Assembly: GCF_000420425.1 (NCBI RefSeq)
Contig: NZ_ATUX01000005.1
Coordinates: 62,001 to 126,000 of the forward strand
Source of the DNA: Schaalia vaccimaxillae DSM 15804
GTDB lineage: Bacteria > Actinomycetota > Actinomycetes > Actinomycetales > Actinomycetaceae
Reading direction: 5' to 3'
Length of the DNA: 64,000 bases
The notes under the pieces were generated by a model. It searched no databases, was not told where the DNA came from, and saw only the letters and a program-made list of their open reading frames with translations. Numbering within the stretch: the first letter of the stretch is position 1; every line of letters begins with the position of its first letter. A program made the translations under genes and the position numbers. Of the stretch, positions 1 through 7,649 are shown piece by piece.

Positions 1-2510
1 AGTCCGTTGGTGCTGGCTTGAGCTAGTGCTGCTGCGTCATTGACACCATCGCCGACCATGGCGACGGTGCGGCCCTCATCTTGTAAAGACTTGATGACGT
101 CGCGTTTGTCCGAGGGCATGACCTGTGCGATGACGCGGTCGATGCCGACTTGGTTGGCGACGTGGCGGGCGGCGTCCTCGTTGTCCCCGGTGAGAAGGAC
201 GGGTTCGATACCGAGGTTTCGTAGCTGCTCGATTGCTGGTTTGGAAGAGTCTTTGACGGTGTCGCGGACAACCAGTACCGCTACAACCTTCGCGATAGTA
301 ACCTCCGCCGTAGCAACGTCCGCGAGGGACGCCCAAAACGCTGGCGAGGGACGCCCAAAAGTTCCGCGAGGGACGCCCAAAAGTTTGCCGAGGGACGCCC
401 ATCTTTCCCCCGAGGGACGCCCATCTTCGACCACAAGAGCATCTGAGTCTGCGGAGACGACAGCTTCAGGAGTGCGGCGATCCACAACCGTCCCCTCATA
501 CCCCGCGTTGCGGACAACCTGCTCCAATTCCTCATCCGTGTGGGGCTGCGTCAACGTGATCGTCGCCGACTCCGTTGCAAGATTGGCTGCCGCCGTTACG
601 CCAGGAAGTTTGCGAAGCTTGCGCTCCACGCGCCCCACGCAAGACGCGCAGGTCATGCCTTGAACATCCATCGAGATGACCGCAAGTGGGTGCGCGAGGT
701 CACTGGCCGCTGTCCCACCATCGCCATTTGGGCGTCCCTCGCCAGAGTTTTGGGCGTCCCTCGCGAGTTCGGGCGTGTCATGCGAGGACGCGCTCTGCGT
801 CGTGTCACCGTGCGTCGTGCCTCCCGCATCTTCGGACGCGGACGAGGACGAGCCAGCATCAACGTCCCAATTCGGCACCACTGCAGCGATAACTGCTGAT
901 GCGCCCGTCTGTTCAGCCGCCGACGCGGCCTCCAAAGAAGCTACAGGAATCTGGACTCCCAATTCAGACAACCACGATGCTCGGCCTACCAAGACAAGGT
1001 CAGTTCCGCCGTCCTCGCCCGCAACCAGCCCGGAAACACCCAAGCTCGCATGATTCGTAAAACTCTCAACGGGCGGCAACAACACGGACCTGGCTTGAGC
1101 ACCGGCGAAAATTGCGCGAGCAACCGGATGTTCTGATGCCGCCTCGACTGCTGCGGCTAGTGCGAGGGCGTCGTCCTCGTCAATGGGCGTCCCTCGAGAG
1201 AAAGATGGGCGTCCCTCGGCAAACTTTTGGGCGTCCCTCGCGAGGGAAGACGGGACGATCACCGACTCCAGCGACATTTTGCCCGTCGTCACAGTGCCGG
1301 TCTTATCCAGAACCATCGTGTCGATTGTCCGAGTCTGCTCCAAAATCTCAGCGGACTTAATGACAATGCCCAACTGCGAAGCCCGACCCGACCCCACCAA
1401 CAAAGCCGTGGGCGTCGCCAAACCCAAAGCACACGGGCACGCCACCACCAAAACGGCCACCGCAGCCGTAAACGCAGCCTGCACCGAGCCGCCCGTAACC
1501 AGCCACCCCACCAAAGTCAGGATCGCCACGACAATGACAACCGGCACAAACACCGCAGAAATACGGTCCGCCAAACGCTGGACCGGAGCTTTCCCGGCCT
1601 GCGCCTCCGTGACCATCCGGCCAATTTGAGCCAAAGTCGTCTCAGACCCCACGCGGGTCGCACGAACTGTCAAGGCACCCCACGTATTCACGGTTGCTCC
1701 AGTGACCTCATCGCCCGCCGCGACATCAACGGGTACAGACTCACCGGTCAGAAGAGACGTATCGAGGGCGGAATTGCCTTCCTCAATGCGCCCGTCGGTG
1801 GCGACCTTTTCGCCTGGGCGCACCACAAACAGGTCGCCAACTTTCAACGACGAGGCCGCAACCCGCTTTTCCTGACGTTCACCCGTTACCGGGTCTGCCA
1901 CCACCAAAGTTGCTTCTTTTGCTCCCAATTCGAGAAGCGAACGTAAAGCATCGCCGGCGCGGTACTTAACGCGGGCCTCCATCCACCTGCCGATGAGTAG
2001 GAAAACGACGATCATGCAGGCGCCCTCGAAATAGATTTCCGCGTGATGCCCGTGGACGGCGGCACGCGGGAGTAGGGACATGTGCATTGTCATGCCCAGC
2101 TGGCCGGCGCCCCCGAAAGCCAACGCCCACCAACTCCACAGGGCCGACGCGGTGACGCCAAGGGAGACCAAGGTGTCCATTGTTGTCGAGCCGTGGCGGC
2201 CCGCCTGCAGGGCAGCCTTGTGGAAGGGCCACGCGCCCCACGTTGTCACCGGGATGGACAACGCGGCGACCATCCACTGCCACCCGATGAACTGCCACGC
2301 CGGAACCATCGAGAGCACCATGGTGATAGCCGCCAACGGGGCTGTCACAATGATGTGGCGCTTGAGGACTTCGGCGTGTTTTCGGGCGCCTTCGCCAATG
2401 CGGGGTGCTGATGCGTCAGGCTCGACGGCAGTGGCTGGGCCGTGGGTACTGGTGGCGGGGGGCTGGTTGTGTGTAGCGGGTTTTGTCGAATGGGATATGG
2501 GGGAGGACAT
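1..2510 (-). CDS. copA: Copper-translocating P1B-type ATPase (partial, C-terminus off the left edge)
   Basis: Exports Cu(I) across the cytoplasmic membrane at the cost of ATP. The reading frame is open from ATG at 2510 to the window edge (about 836 residues); roughly 90-110 residues are missing. Visible in order: N-terminal membrane helices with no N-terminal metal-binding domain; a TGES actuator motif; the CPC metal-channel motif (CPCALGLATP, near residue 357); phosphorylation site DKTGT (about 400); SEHPVARAI (about 460); a GMTCASC heavy-metal-associated domain (about residues 600-670); TGDN (about 772); and MVGDGVND (about 816). Two things are odd. The metal-binding domain is nested inside the nucleotide-binding domain, and three in-frame arrays of a 22-bp repeat are translated (about residues 424-442, 582-594 and 696-730). 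It is last in the csoR-copZ-copA operon. Copper specificity is inferred from CPC and the neighbours. Confidence 0.93.
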   Translation of the reverse strand, partial: MSSPISHSTKPATHNQPPATSTHGPATAVEPDASAPRIGEGARKHAEVLKRHIIVTAPLAAITMVLSMVPAWQFIGWQWMVAALSIPVTTWGAWPFHKAALQAGRHGSTTMDTLVSLGVTASALWSWWALAFGGAGQLGMTMHMSLLPRAAVHGHHAEIYFEGACMIVVFLLIGRWMEARVKYRAGDALRSLLELGAKEATLVVADPVTGERQEKRVAASSLKVGDLFVVRPGEKVATDGRIEEGNSALDTSLLTGESVPVDVAAGDEVTGATVNTWGALTVRATRVGSETTLAQIGRMVTEAQAGKAPVQRLADRISAVFVPVVIVVAILTLVGWLVTGGSVQAAFTAAVAVLVVACPCALGLATPTALLVGSGRASQLGIVIKSAEILEQTRTIDTMVLDKTGTVTTGKMSLESVIVPSSLARDAQKFAEGRPSFSRGTPIDEDDALALAAAVEAASEHPVARAIFAGAQARSVLLPPVESFTNHASLGVSGLVAGEDGGTDLVLVGRASWLSELGVQIPVASLEAASAAEQTGASAVIAAVVPNWDVDAGSSSSASEDAGGTTHGDTTQSASSHDTPELARDAQNSGEGRPNGDGGTAASDLAHPLAVISMDVQGMTCASCVGRVERKLRKLPGVTAAANLATESATITLTQPHTDEELEQVVRNAGYEGTVVDRRTPEAVVSADSDALVVEDGRPSGERWASLGKLLGVPRGTFGRPSPAFWASLADVATAEVTIAKVVAVLVVRDTVKDSSKPAIEQLRNLGIEPVLLTGDNEDAARHVANQVGIDRVIAQVMPSDKRDVIKSLQDEGRTVAMVGDGVNDAAALAQASTNG
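323..422 (-). repeat. 22-bp tandem repeat array, 5 units, inside copA
   Basis: Five copies of the 12-bp core CGAGGGACGCCC (reverse complement of GGGCGTCCCTCG) start at 323, 345, 367, 389 and 411, exactly 22 bp apart, with variable 10-bp spacers. The array is translated in frame as part of copA. A 22-bp unit shifts phase each time, so successive copies read as GRPS, WASL and GVPR. Confidence 0.9.
730..763 (+). repeat. 22-bp tandem repeat array, 2 units, inside copA
   Basis: Two copies of GGGCGTCCCTCG start at 730 and 752. Orientation is opposite to the array at 323-422. It lies in frame in the linker before the nested metal-binding domain of copA. Confidence 0.85.
1185..1240 (+). repeat. 22-bp tandem repeat array, 3 units, inside copA
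   Basis: Three copies of GGGCGTCCCTCG start at 1185, 1207 and 1229. They are in frame in copA shortly after the DKTGT phosphorylation site, at the beginning of the nucleotide-binding domain. Confidence 0.88.
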
Positions 2511-2550
2511 GCTGGCCTCTAACGAGGTTGGGGGTGGAGTTGGAGAGGAA

Positions 2551-2796
2551 TTAGAAGTCTCGGGAGATTCCGACGAGTTCGAAGCCGGCCTCGGAGATGG
2601 CGTTGGTCAGTGCTTCGTCGTCAACGCCGTTGTCAGTAATGACGGTGACTTTGGAAGTGCCGCCGGAGTTGAGGATCACGTCGGTGTTTTTAACGCCGGG
2701 AACCTCGCTGAGTTCTTCGGTGACGGACATGACGCAGTGTTGGCAGGTCATTCCGTTCACGGCGAGTTCAACGGTGCGGTCGATTTCCATGGTCAT
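2551..2796 (-). CDS. copZ: CopZ-like copper chaperone (heavy-metal-associated domain protein)
   Basis: An 81-residue protein made of one HMA domain. The metal-binding loop reads GMTCQHC near the N-terminus and is followed by the usual beta-alpha-beta pattern to the end. HMA proteins of this size carry Cu(I) to CopA in the cytoplasm. ATG at 2796 is chosen because AGGAG lies 6 bp upstream and the HMA fold starts directly after it; the frame is open further upstream, but only through a repeat array. It sits between csoR and copA, all reading left, so it is probably co-transcribed and induced by copper through CsoR. Confidence 0.93.
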   Translation of the reverse strand: MTMEIDRTVELAVNGMTCQHCVMSVTEELSEVPGVKNTDVILNSGGTSKVTVITDNGVDDEALTNAISEAGFELVGISRDF

Positions 2797-2844
2797 GGTG
2801 TGCTCCTTGTTTGTTTGTGTATTTTGATTCGCGAGGGCGAGGAT

Positions 2845-2878
2845 GTGCGTCCCTCGCGGGAGTTTTGGGCATCCCTCG
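2845..2878 (+). repeat. 22-bp repeat array, 2 units, between csoR and copZ
   Basis: Diverged cores GTGCGTCCCTCG (2845) and GGGCATCCCTCG (2867), 22 bp apart, in the intergenic stretch between csoR and copZ. Confidence 0.8.
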
Positions 2879-2929
2879 CGGGGGCAGAGGGGAGGAGGGC
2901 GGGTGCGAAATGGTGGAAGTGAGCAAGTG

Positions 2930-3214
2930 TCAGGACTTGACGAGGCGGGCAATGGCTTTGGTTGCCTCGTCAATCTTTTCGGCCGCAGCCTCATCTGACT
3001 TGCGGGCTGCATCGACGACGCAGTGTGTCATGTGGTCTTTGAGGAGACACAAGGCAACTGAATCGAGAGCTGATTGAACGGCCGACACCTGGGTGAGGAT
3101 GTCGATGCAGTAGCCATCTTCGGACACCATGCGCTGCAGACCGCGCACCTGTCCTTCGATACGGCGCAGTCGGGCAAGATATTGATCCGTTGCTTCTGAA
3201 TAACCGTGAGCCAT
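2930..3214 (-). CDS. csoR: CsoR-family copper-sensing transcriptional repressor
   Basis: A four-helix DUF156 (CsoR/RcnR/FrmR) protein of about 94 residues. The Cu(I) ligand set of CsoR is present: Cys in EDGYC, then His and Cys in the KDHMTHC segment, spaced as in characterised CsoR. The helix-1 signature RLRRIEGQVRGLQRM is also present. In the apo form these proteins repress copper efflux genes and release DNA on binding Cu(I). ATG at 3214 has AGCAGG 6 bp upstream; ATG at 3220 is an alternative. A longer frame from 3271 would translate the operator and is rejected. First gene of the copper operon, so autoregulation is likely. Confidence 0.92.
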   Translation of the reverse strand: MAHGYSEATDQYLARLRRIEGQVRGLQRMVSEDGYCIDILTQVSAVQSALDSVALCLLKDHMTHCVVDAARKSDEAAAEKIDEATKAIARLVKS

Positions 3215-3245
3215 GTGCATCCTGCTTTCATTTTCATCATTCAAG

Positions 3246-3262
3246 ATACCCCTAGGGGGTAT
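3246..3262. promoter_or_regulatory. CsoR operator
   Basis: ATACCCCTAGGGGGTAT, a G/C-tract palindrome of the CsoR type, about 30 bp upstream of the csoR start. It probably covers the csoR-copZ-copA promoter. Confidence 0.85.
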
Positions 3263-3573
3263 GGGTGTCAACGGGGAAATCCGACAGAGTCAGATTTGAA
3301 GTCGTACAGGTGGCAGCGAGGCCCTCGGATTCGGTTCCGCTGCAGGATCACCCGCAAAATTAGACACAGTCGTTGGGTTGGCGGTCCAAGGCTAAACATA
3401 AAAACCGCGGAATTTCGCGGAAAATGCCTCAGCTCTTTTCAACTAGCGACCACGGCTGTGTCTATTTCAGCGCGTTCCCGCCGCTCGCCCAGCAAACTTC
3501 CGGGAAATAGTGGCATCCTTAGATACTAGGCAAGCAGGAGTGCCCCAGCGAGACAGGACTTGGGAGGGCAAAC
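3263..3573. other. Intergenic region between the csoR operator and the hydrolase gene
   Basis: No gene, RNA or clear repeat seen here. It must hold the promoter for the rightward hydrolase gene; GGAGG at about 3563 is that gene's ribosome binding site. Confidence 0.5.
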
Positions 3574-5327
3574 GTGTCGCACAATCACCGCGATCCGCAG
3601 CCCAATAGGTCCGATATTCCGCCATCATCCAGGTCATCAGCCTCGACTAGCACCTCTGCAAACCCTTCCCGTCCTGAGCGCTTGGAACCCAAGAAGAAAA
3701 GACGCGCTCGGATTCGCTCCAGACACTACGCGCCGCGTAGAGTGCCCCAGGGCTACGCGCCCGCCTACGCTCGTGCCAAACTCGTCCCTCTCGTCCCAGC
3801 CCTCATTGCCACCGTGGCCGTAGGCATTGCCGGTGAAGCCACACGCTTGCCTGAGAGTCTGCGTGAACAAGCCAGGAAACAAGCCCAATTCCTTGGTGGG
3901 GACATTTCGCAACGATCTCAACGAATCTTCTTTGACGAGCCCGGGCTCGACACGTTATTTGTGCGTGGGCTGGCTCGGACTGCCAAGCTTGGTGCACGAA
4001 TTGGGCGGACCTACCTTCAAGCGCAAAGTCTCTTGAATAAAACAAGGCAACGAATTGAAACTTTCCGCAATCGAGCCGACCACAACAAAGGCAATCAGCT
4101 CAACAGTCGCACGGCCCGCATCGAAGTCATGCTGGAACGAATGCCTCGCAGAGGATTTGAAGCATTGATGACTGGCATGCTCACCATGGGGGAACAGCAG
4201 TGGGAGCACTGCGAGGCGGCGACGTTCACGTCCAGGCGATTCGCGACTCAGCGGCAGAACCTCCAACCCTTAAACCTCCCAAGGGCCACCCCAAAGCCCT
4301 TCTGCGTCGGCCTGACCCTCCCAAGACCCTCGGTGACATGTGCGCCGACATCGATGACATGTATTGGTCGATGACCAAGGGACAAACGCTCAAGATCACC
4401 CGTGTCGGCCAAGATGATCGCCGCAGGTGGATCCTGTCCTTGCCGGGTACGGCCCACATGGACTTCACGTCGACTGCTAATCCGGCCGATATGGAAGCCA
4501 ACATTCGCGAGATGCTGGGACTGGCATCTGGAATCCGCGTTGGAGCAGTTGCTGCTCTCCATCAAGCTATGCGTCTGGATGGAGTGGCAGAAGATGCCCT
4601 CGCCAAAGAACCCGTGTTGGTGTGCGGCCACTCCCAAGGCGGGCTCATTGGCGTGGTGCTGGGTTCAATGGATCCAACCGAGGCGGGGGTCAATGTGATG
4701 GGAGTTCTGGGATCAGGCGCACCTGCACGAAGGATCCGTATGCGACCGGATGTGGCAATGCTGGCTGTGGCCCACGACCAAGATGTCGTTCCATCAATGG
4801 ATGGCAGCCCAGACCGAGCTCCCGATCAGAGGGTGCGCATTGGGCGCAAACTGGTTCGGCCTCGTAAAGATCCGCTCTACTACGCGCATTCGTCGGCCAC
4901 CTACACCGAAACCGTTCGCCAGCTGGAACGCAAGGTTGCGGTGGCGCCTTTCGGGCGGGTGGCGCGTACCGTTCGCAAGCTCCAAGATTTCCTTCCCACC
5001 GAGGGCGAGCCAACACGCGTGACTTTCTACGAGGTCTGGCAGGAGTTGGTTGAACCGGCCGAGTCGAGTCGTTTCGACACCTTTTTAAAGCTGGACATCG
5101 ATACCTCGTACGAGGCGGTTGACTACGGGTCCGATTATGCTCCGGCCCCTTTATTTACGCTGCCGGAATTTGACCGAGCGTCTTTCAACTTGCCAGATAT
5201 TGCATTTTCGAAGGTCTCATCCCTGGACTTGCCTAAGGTGGAACTGCCTAGAATCGACTTGGCTGCGAGCAGACGCCAGAAATCTACGAAGAACGATCCT
5301 GAGAAGAGGACACCCAACGATGAGTGA
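3574..5327 (+). pseudogene. Alpha/beta-hydrolase (lipase-like) gene, membrane-anchored, split by a frameshift
   Basis: Two reading frames together make one protein of about 583 residues. The first frame runs from GTG 3574 (GGAGG 6 bp upstream) to a stop at 4374. It encodes a basic, proline-rich N-terminus, one hydrophobic helix (about residues 70-88) and helical sequence to about 4190. The second frame is open from 4161 to 5327 and carries the catalytic region, with nucleophile elbow GHSQGG near 4629 and an Asp in HDQDVVPSMDG. A -1 shift around 4187-4205, near a run of five G, joins them. The joined length matches the intact relative at 10824-12518 (564 residues). This could be a true mutation, a sequencing error or phase variation. 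No classical slippery heptamer is present. Confidence 0.7.
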
Positions 5328-5928
5328 CGCTTCCCCGAATGGTCCCTGGCGTGAGGTGCGGCGGTGGATGCGCGCGGCACCGCCCGTGAATAAAGGCACT
5401 GCGCCCCAGGCTCCGCGTTTACCGCAGATTTCGAGCCCGTTGTTGATTGGCGCGCTGGGCTTGTCTGCGATTGGCGCAGGGGTAGCTCTGCGTGCAATGC
5501 GCCCCGCTCGCCGAGGAGGTCGGGCCGATCGCTTCACCGAATTGGTGGTGGAGGTGGTTGAGCAGGGTGTGGCCGAGGATACTCCTGCACGTCAGGTGAG
5601 GGTCGAGGTCGGGGAAGGTTTTGGAAAGCCGTCGCTTGTGACCGTGGACGTCATTGTTGCTCCGTCCGATGAAGCCAATGATGCGGATAAGGCACGCGAT
5701 CTTCTCGACCTCGTGAGTCGAGCGGTGTGGAATAACTCCGAGATCGCGCCGGTTGCGGTGCGCGCGAGGGTCCTGTTAGCACAGAACCAGAACGGCCCAG
5801 CGCTTGAAGATGAGGCGCGGGAAGTCGCGGATATGACGGTATTGGGCTTCGATGACGAGATTGCGCGCCCGGCGGATCTTTACGCTCGCTTTGGTGCGCC
5901 TGCCTCGGACCGTTCCTGGCGTCCCTGA
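5320..5928 (+). CDS. Hypothetical single-pass membrane protein
   Basis: A 202-residue protein starting at ATG 5320, which overlaps the end of the hydrolase gene by 8 bp, so the two are translationally coupled. One hydrophobic helix lies at about residues 37-56. It is followed by an Arg-rich stop-transfer stretch and a soluble acidic C-terminal domain of about 140 residues rich in Val, Asp and Glu. No family recognised. Coupling to a membrane-anchored hydrolase suggests a shared envelope role; this is inference. Confidence 0.75.
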   Translation: MSDASPNGPWREVRRWMRAAPPVNKGTAPQAPRLPQISSPLLIGALGLSAIGAGVALRAMRPARRGGRADRFTELVVEVVEQGVAEDTPARQVRVEVGEGFGKPSLVTVDVIVAPSDEANDADKARDLLDLVSRAVWNNSEIAPVAVRARVLLAQNQNGPALEDEAREVADMTVLGFDDEIARPADLYARFGAPASDRSWRP

Positions 5929-5941
5929 TTTCCTCTTTCTT

Positions 5942-6015
5942 CGCCGAGAGCAGACTTTGTGGTCGAAAATCGGCGAAAAATTGGCTAAAAACGACCATAA
6001 GGTCTGCTCTCGGCG
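5942..6015. terminator. Long hairpin between convergent genes
   Basis: Arms at 5942-5965 and 5992-6015 pair over 24 bp, with only two positions as G-T wobbles and a 26-nt loop. It sits between the end of the rightward membrane-protein gene and the end of leftward purB, so a bidirectional terminator is plausible. There is no long T run. Confidence 0.7.
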
Positions 6016-6049
6016 GGGAGGAGGCGGGGAGCAGCGGGGTGCTCGTCGA

Positions 6050-7540
6050 TTAGGCGGCGTCAGTGGGGGTGGTGCCGTCACCGCCCACCCAGCGTGCGAT
6101 CTGGGGAGCCAAACCGAAGTACGAGGCCGGGGTCAGCTCGAGCAACCGCTCCTCAACTTGGGTCGGCAGCCCCAGTGATGAGATGAAGTCGCGCATTTGC
6201 TCGGCCCCAACCTCATGCCCGCGAGTCAATTCCTTGAGACGCTCATACGGGTTGGCCATCCCTGTCGCTCCTGCGATAGCCGCCGCCCGCATCGCCTGCT
6301 GGACAGCCTCACCCAACACCGCCCAGTTCGCGTCCAAGTCAGCAGCCATACGATCCGCGTCAATTTCGACCCCGTCCAAACCTCGCACAAGGTTGTCGTA
6401 AGCCAAGACCGCGTGCCCCAGCGCCACACCAACATTGCGCTGAGTCGTCGAATCTGTCAGATCACGCTGCATGCGGGACGTAATCAACGTCGACCCCAAA
6501 GAATCCAGCAGTGCTGCTGACACCTCAAGGTTGGCCTCGGCATTCTCAAAACGAATGGGGTTGACCTTGTGCGGCATGGTGGACGATCCAGTCGAACCCT
6601 GCGCAGCAAGATTCTGGTGGAAGTACCCCATGGAGATGTACGTCCAGCAATCGGTGGCTAGATTGTGAGCAATGCGCCCGGCGCGAGCGATGTCTGAATA
6701 GAGCTCGGCCTGCCAGTCGTGGGACTCAATCTGCGTGGTCACGGGGTTCCATGTCAGGCCCAGGCCTTCAACGAACTCACGCGAGATCGCTGGCCAGTTA
6801 GCTTCGGGAACAGATACGACGTGGGCAGCCCAAGTGCCGGTGGCTCCATTGATTTTGCCCAGGTATTCGGTCGCTTCAACGCGGCGTAACTGGCGCTGCA
6901 GACGGTGTGCGAAGACTGCCATCTCCTTGCCCATGGTGACGGGCGTGGCAGGTTGGCCGTGGGTATGCGCGAGCATCGGTGCGTCGGCTCCAACCTGGGA
7001 GAAACGCACCAGGCGTTCGTGTAGTCCACGAGCTGCCGGCAGCCACACCTGCTCAACGGCTGCCTGAATGGTCAGCGCATACGCAAGGTTATTGATGTCC
7101 TCGGAAGTGCAGAAGATGTGCACAACCTCGCGCAGACCCGGCAGGCAGGTGTCCTCACCGAGCTCGGCGGCCGCGGCATCGAGGTGTTCTCCGATGAGGT
7201 ATTCGACCGCCTTGACGTCGTGGCGAGTGACGGACTCGTGCTCACTCAGGCGCTTGATTTGGTCTGCGCCGAAGTTGATGGGCAAAGCTCGCAGGTAGTC
7301 GCGTTCAGCATCGGTGAGTTCTGGCGCACCGGGCAAGACCTTGTGGTCGAGCAGATGGATGAGCCATTCGATTTCGACGTGGACCCGCGCCCGGTTCAGT
7401 CCCGCTTCTGACAGGTGATTTGCCAGGGGTTCGACGGCGCCGCGGTACCTGCCGTCGAGGGGCGAGAGGGGCTCTCCACCACCTGCGAGGTCGGTGTAGC
7501 CGTTGGCGGGAGAGAACAAGGAAGACCAGTCAGCGCTCAT
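6050..7540 (-). CDS. purB: Adenylosuccinate lyase
   Basis: Catalyses two fumarate-releasing steps: SAICAR to AICAR, and adenylosuccinate to AMP, in purine synthesis. The 496-residue length is in the range for the class that includes E. coli PurB. The fumarase/aspartase superfamily signature GSSTMPHKVNP is present, with catalytic-region segments SEHESVTRHDVKAVEY, TSEDINNLAY and HTHGQPATPVTMGKE. ATG at 7540 fits the usual N-terminus better than a GTG-type start 54 bp upstream. It is a single gene, convergent with the preceding one. Confidence 0.96.
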   Translation of the reverse strand: MSADWSSLFSPANGYTDLAGGGEPLSPLDGRYRGAVEPLANHLSEAGLNRARVHVEIEWLIHLLDHKVLPGAPELTDAERDYLRALPINFGADQIKRLSEHESVTRHDVKAVEYLIGEHLDAAAAELGEDTCLPGLREVVHIFCTSEDINNLAYALTIQAAVEQVWLPAARGLHERLVRFSQVGADAPMLAHTHGQPATPVTMGKEMAVFAHRLQRQLRRVEATEYLGKINGATGTWAAHVVSVPEANWPAISREFVEGLGLTWNPVTTQIESHDWQAELYSDIARAGRIAHNLATDCWTYISMGYFHQNLAAQGSTGSSTMPHKVNPIRFENAEANLEVSAALLDSLGSTLITSRMQRDLTDSTTQRNVGVALGHAVLAYDNLVRGLDGVEIDADRMAADLDANWAVLGEAVQQAMRAAAIAGATGMANPYERLKELTRGHEVGAEQMRDFISSLGLPTQVEERLLELTPASYFGLAPQIARWVGGDGTTPTDAA

Positions 7541-7649
7541 GGTTCCATCATTCCAGACGAGGGCGCGCCTGTGAGCCCCGGAGGCGGCTGTCACACGTCA
7601 CACTTGGGCGAGGCCGTGATTTGCCCATGGGAGTCACTACGATGGCCGG

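Noticed and set aside
323-422. CRISPR array
   Set aside because: The unit is 22 bp with a 12-bp core and 10-bp spacers that resemble each other. It lies inside a coding gene, and no cas genes are present.
2080-2922. Long rightward reading frames opposite copA
   Set aside because: They are shadows of copA on the other strand. The leftward frame has all the P-type ATPase motifs.
4161-4374. Programmed -1 frameshift at the split hydrolase gene
   Set aside because: The run ATG GGG GAA does not form an X XXY YYZ slippery heptamer, and no clear downstream pseudoknot was seen. Mutation or sequencing error is simpler.
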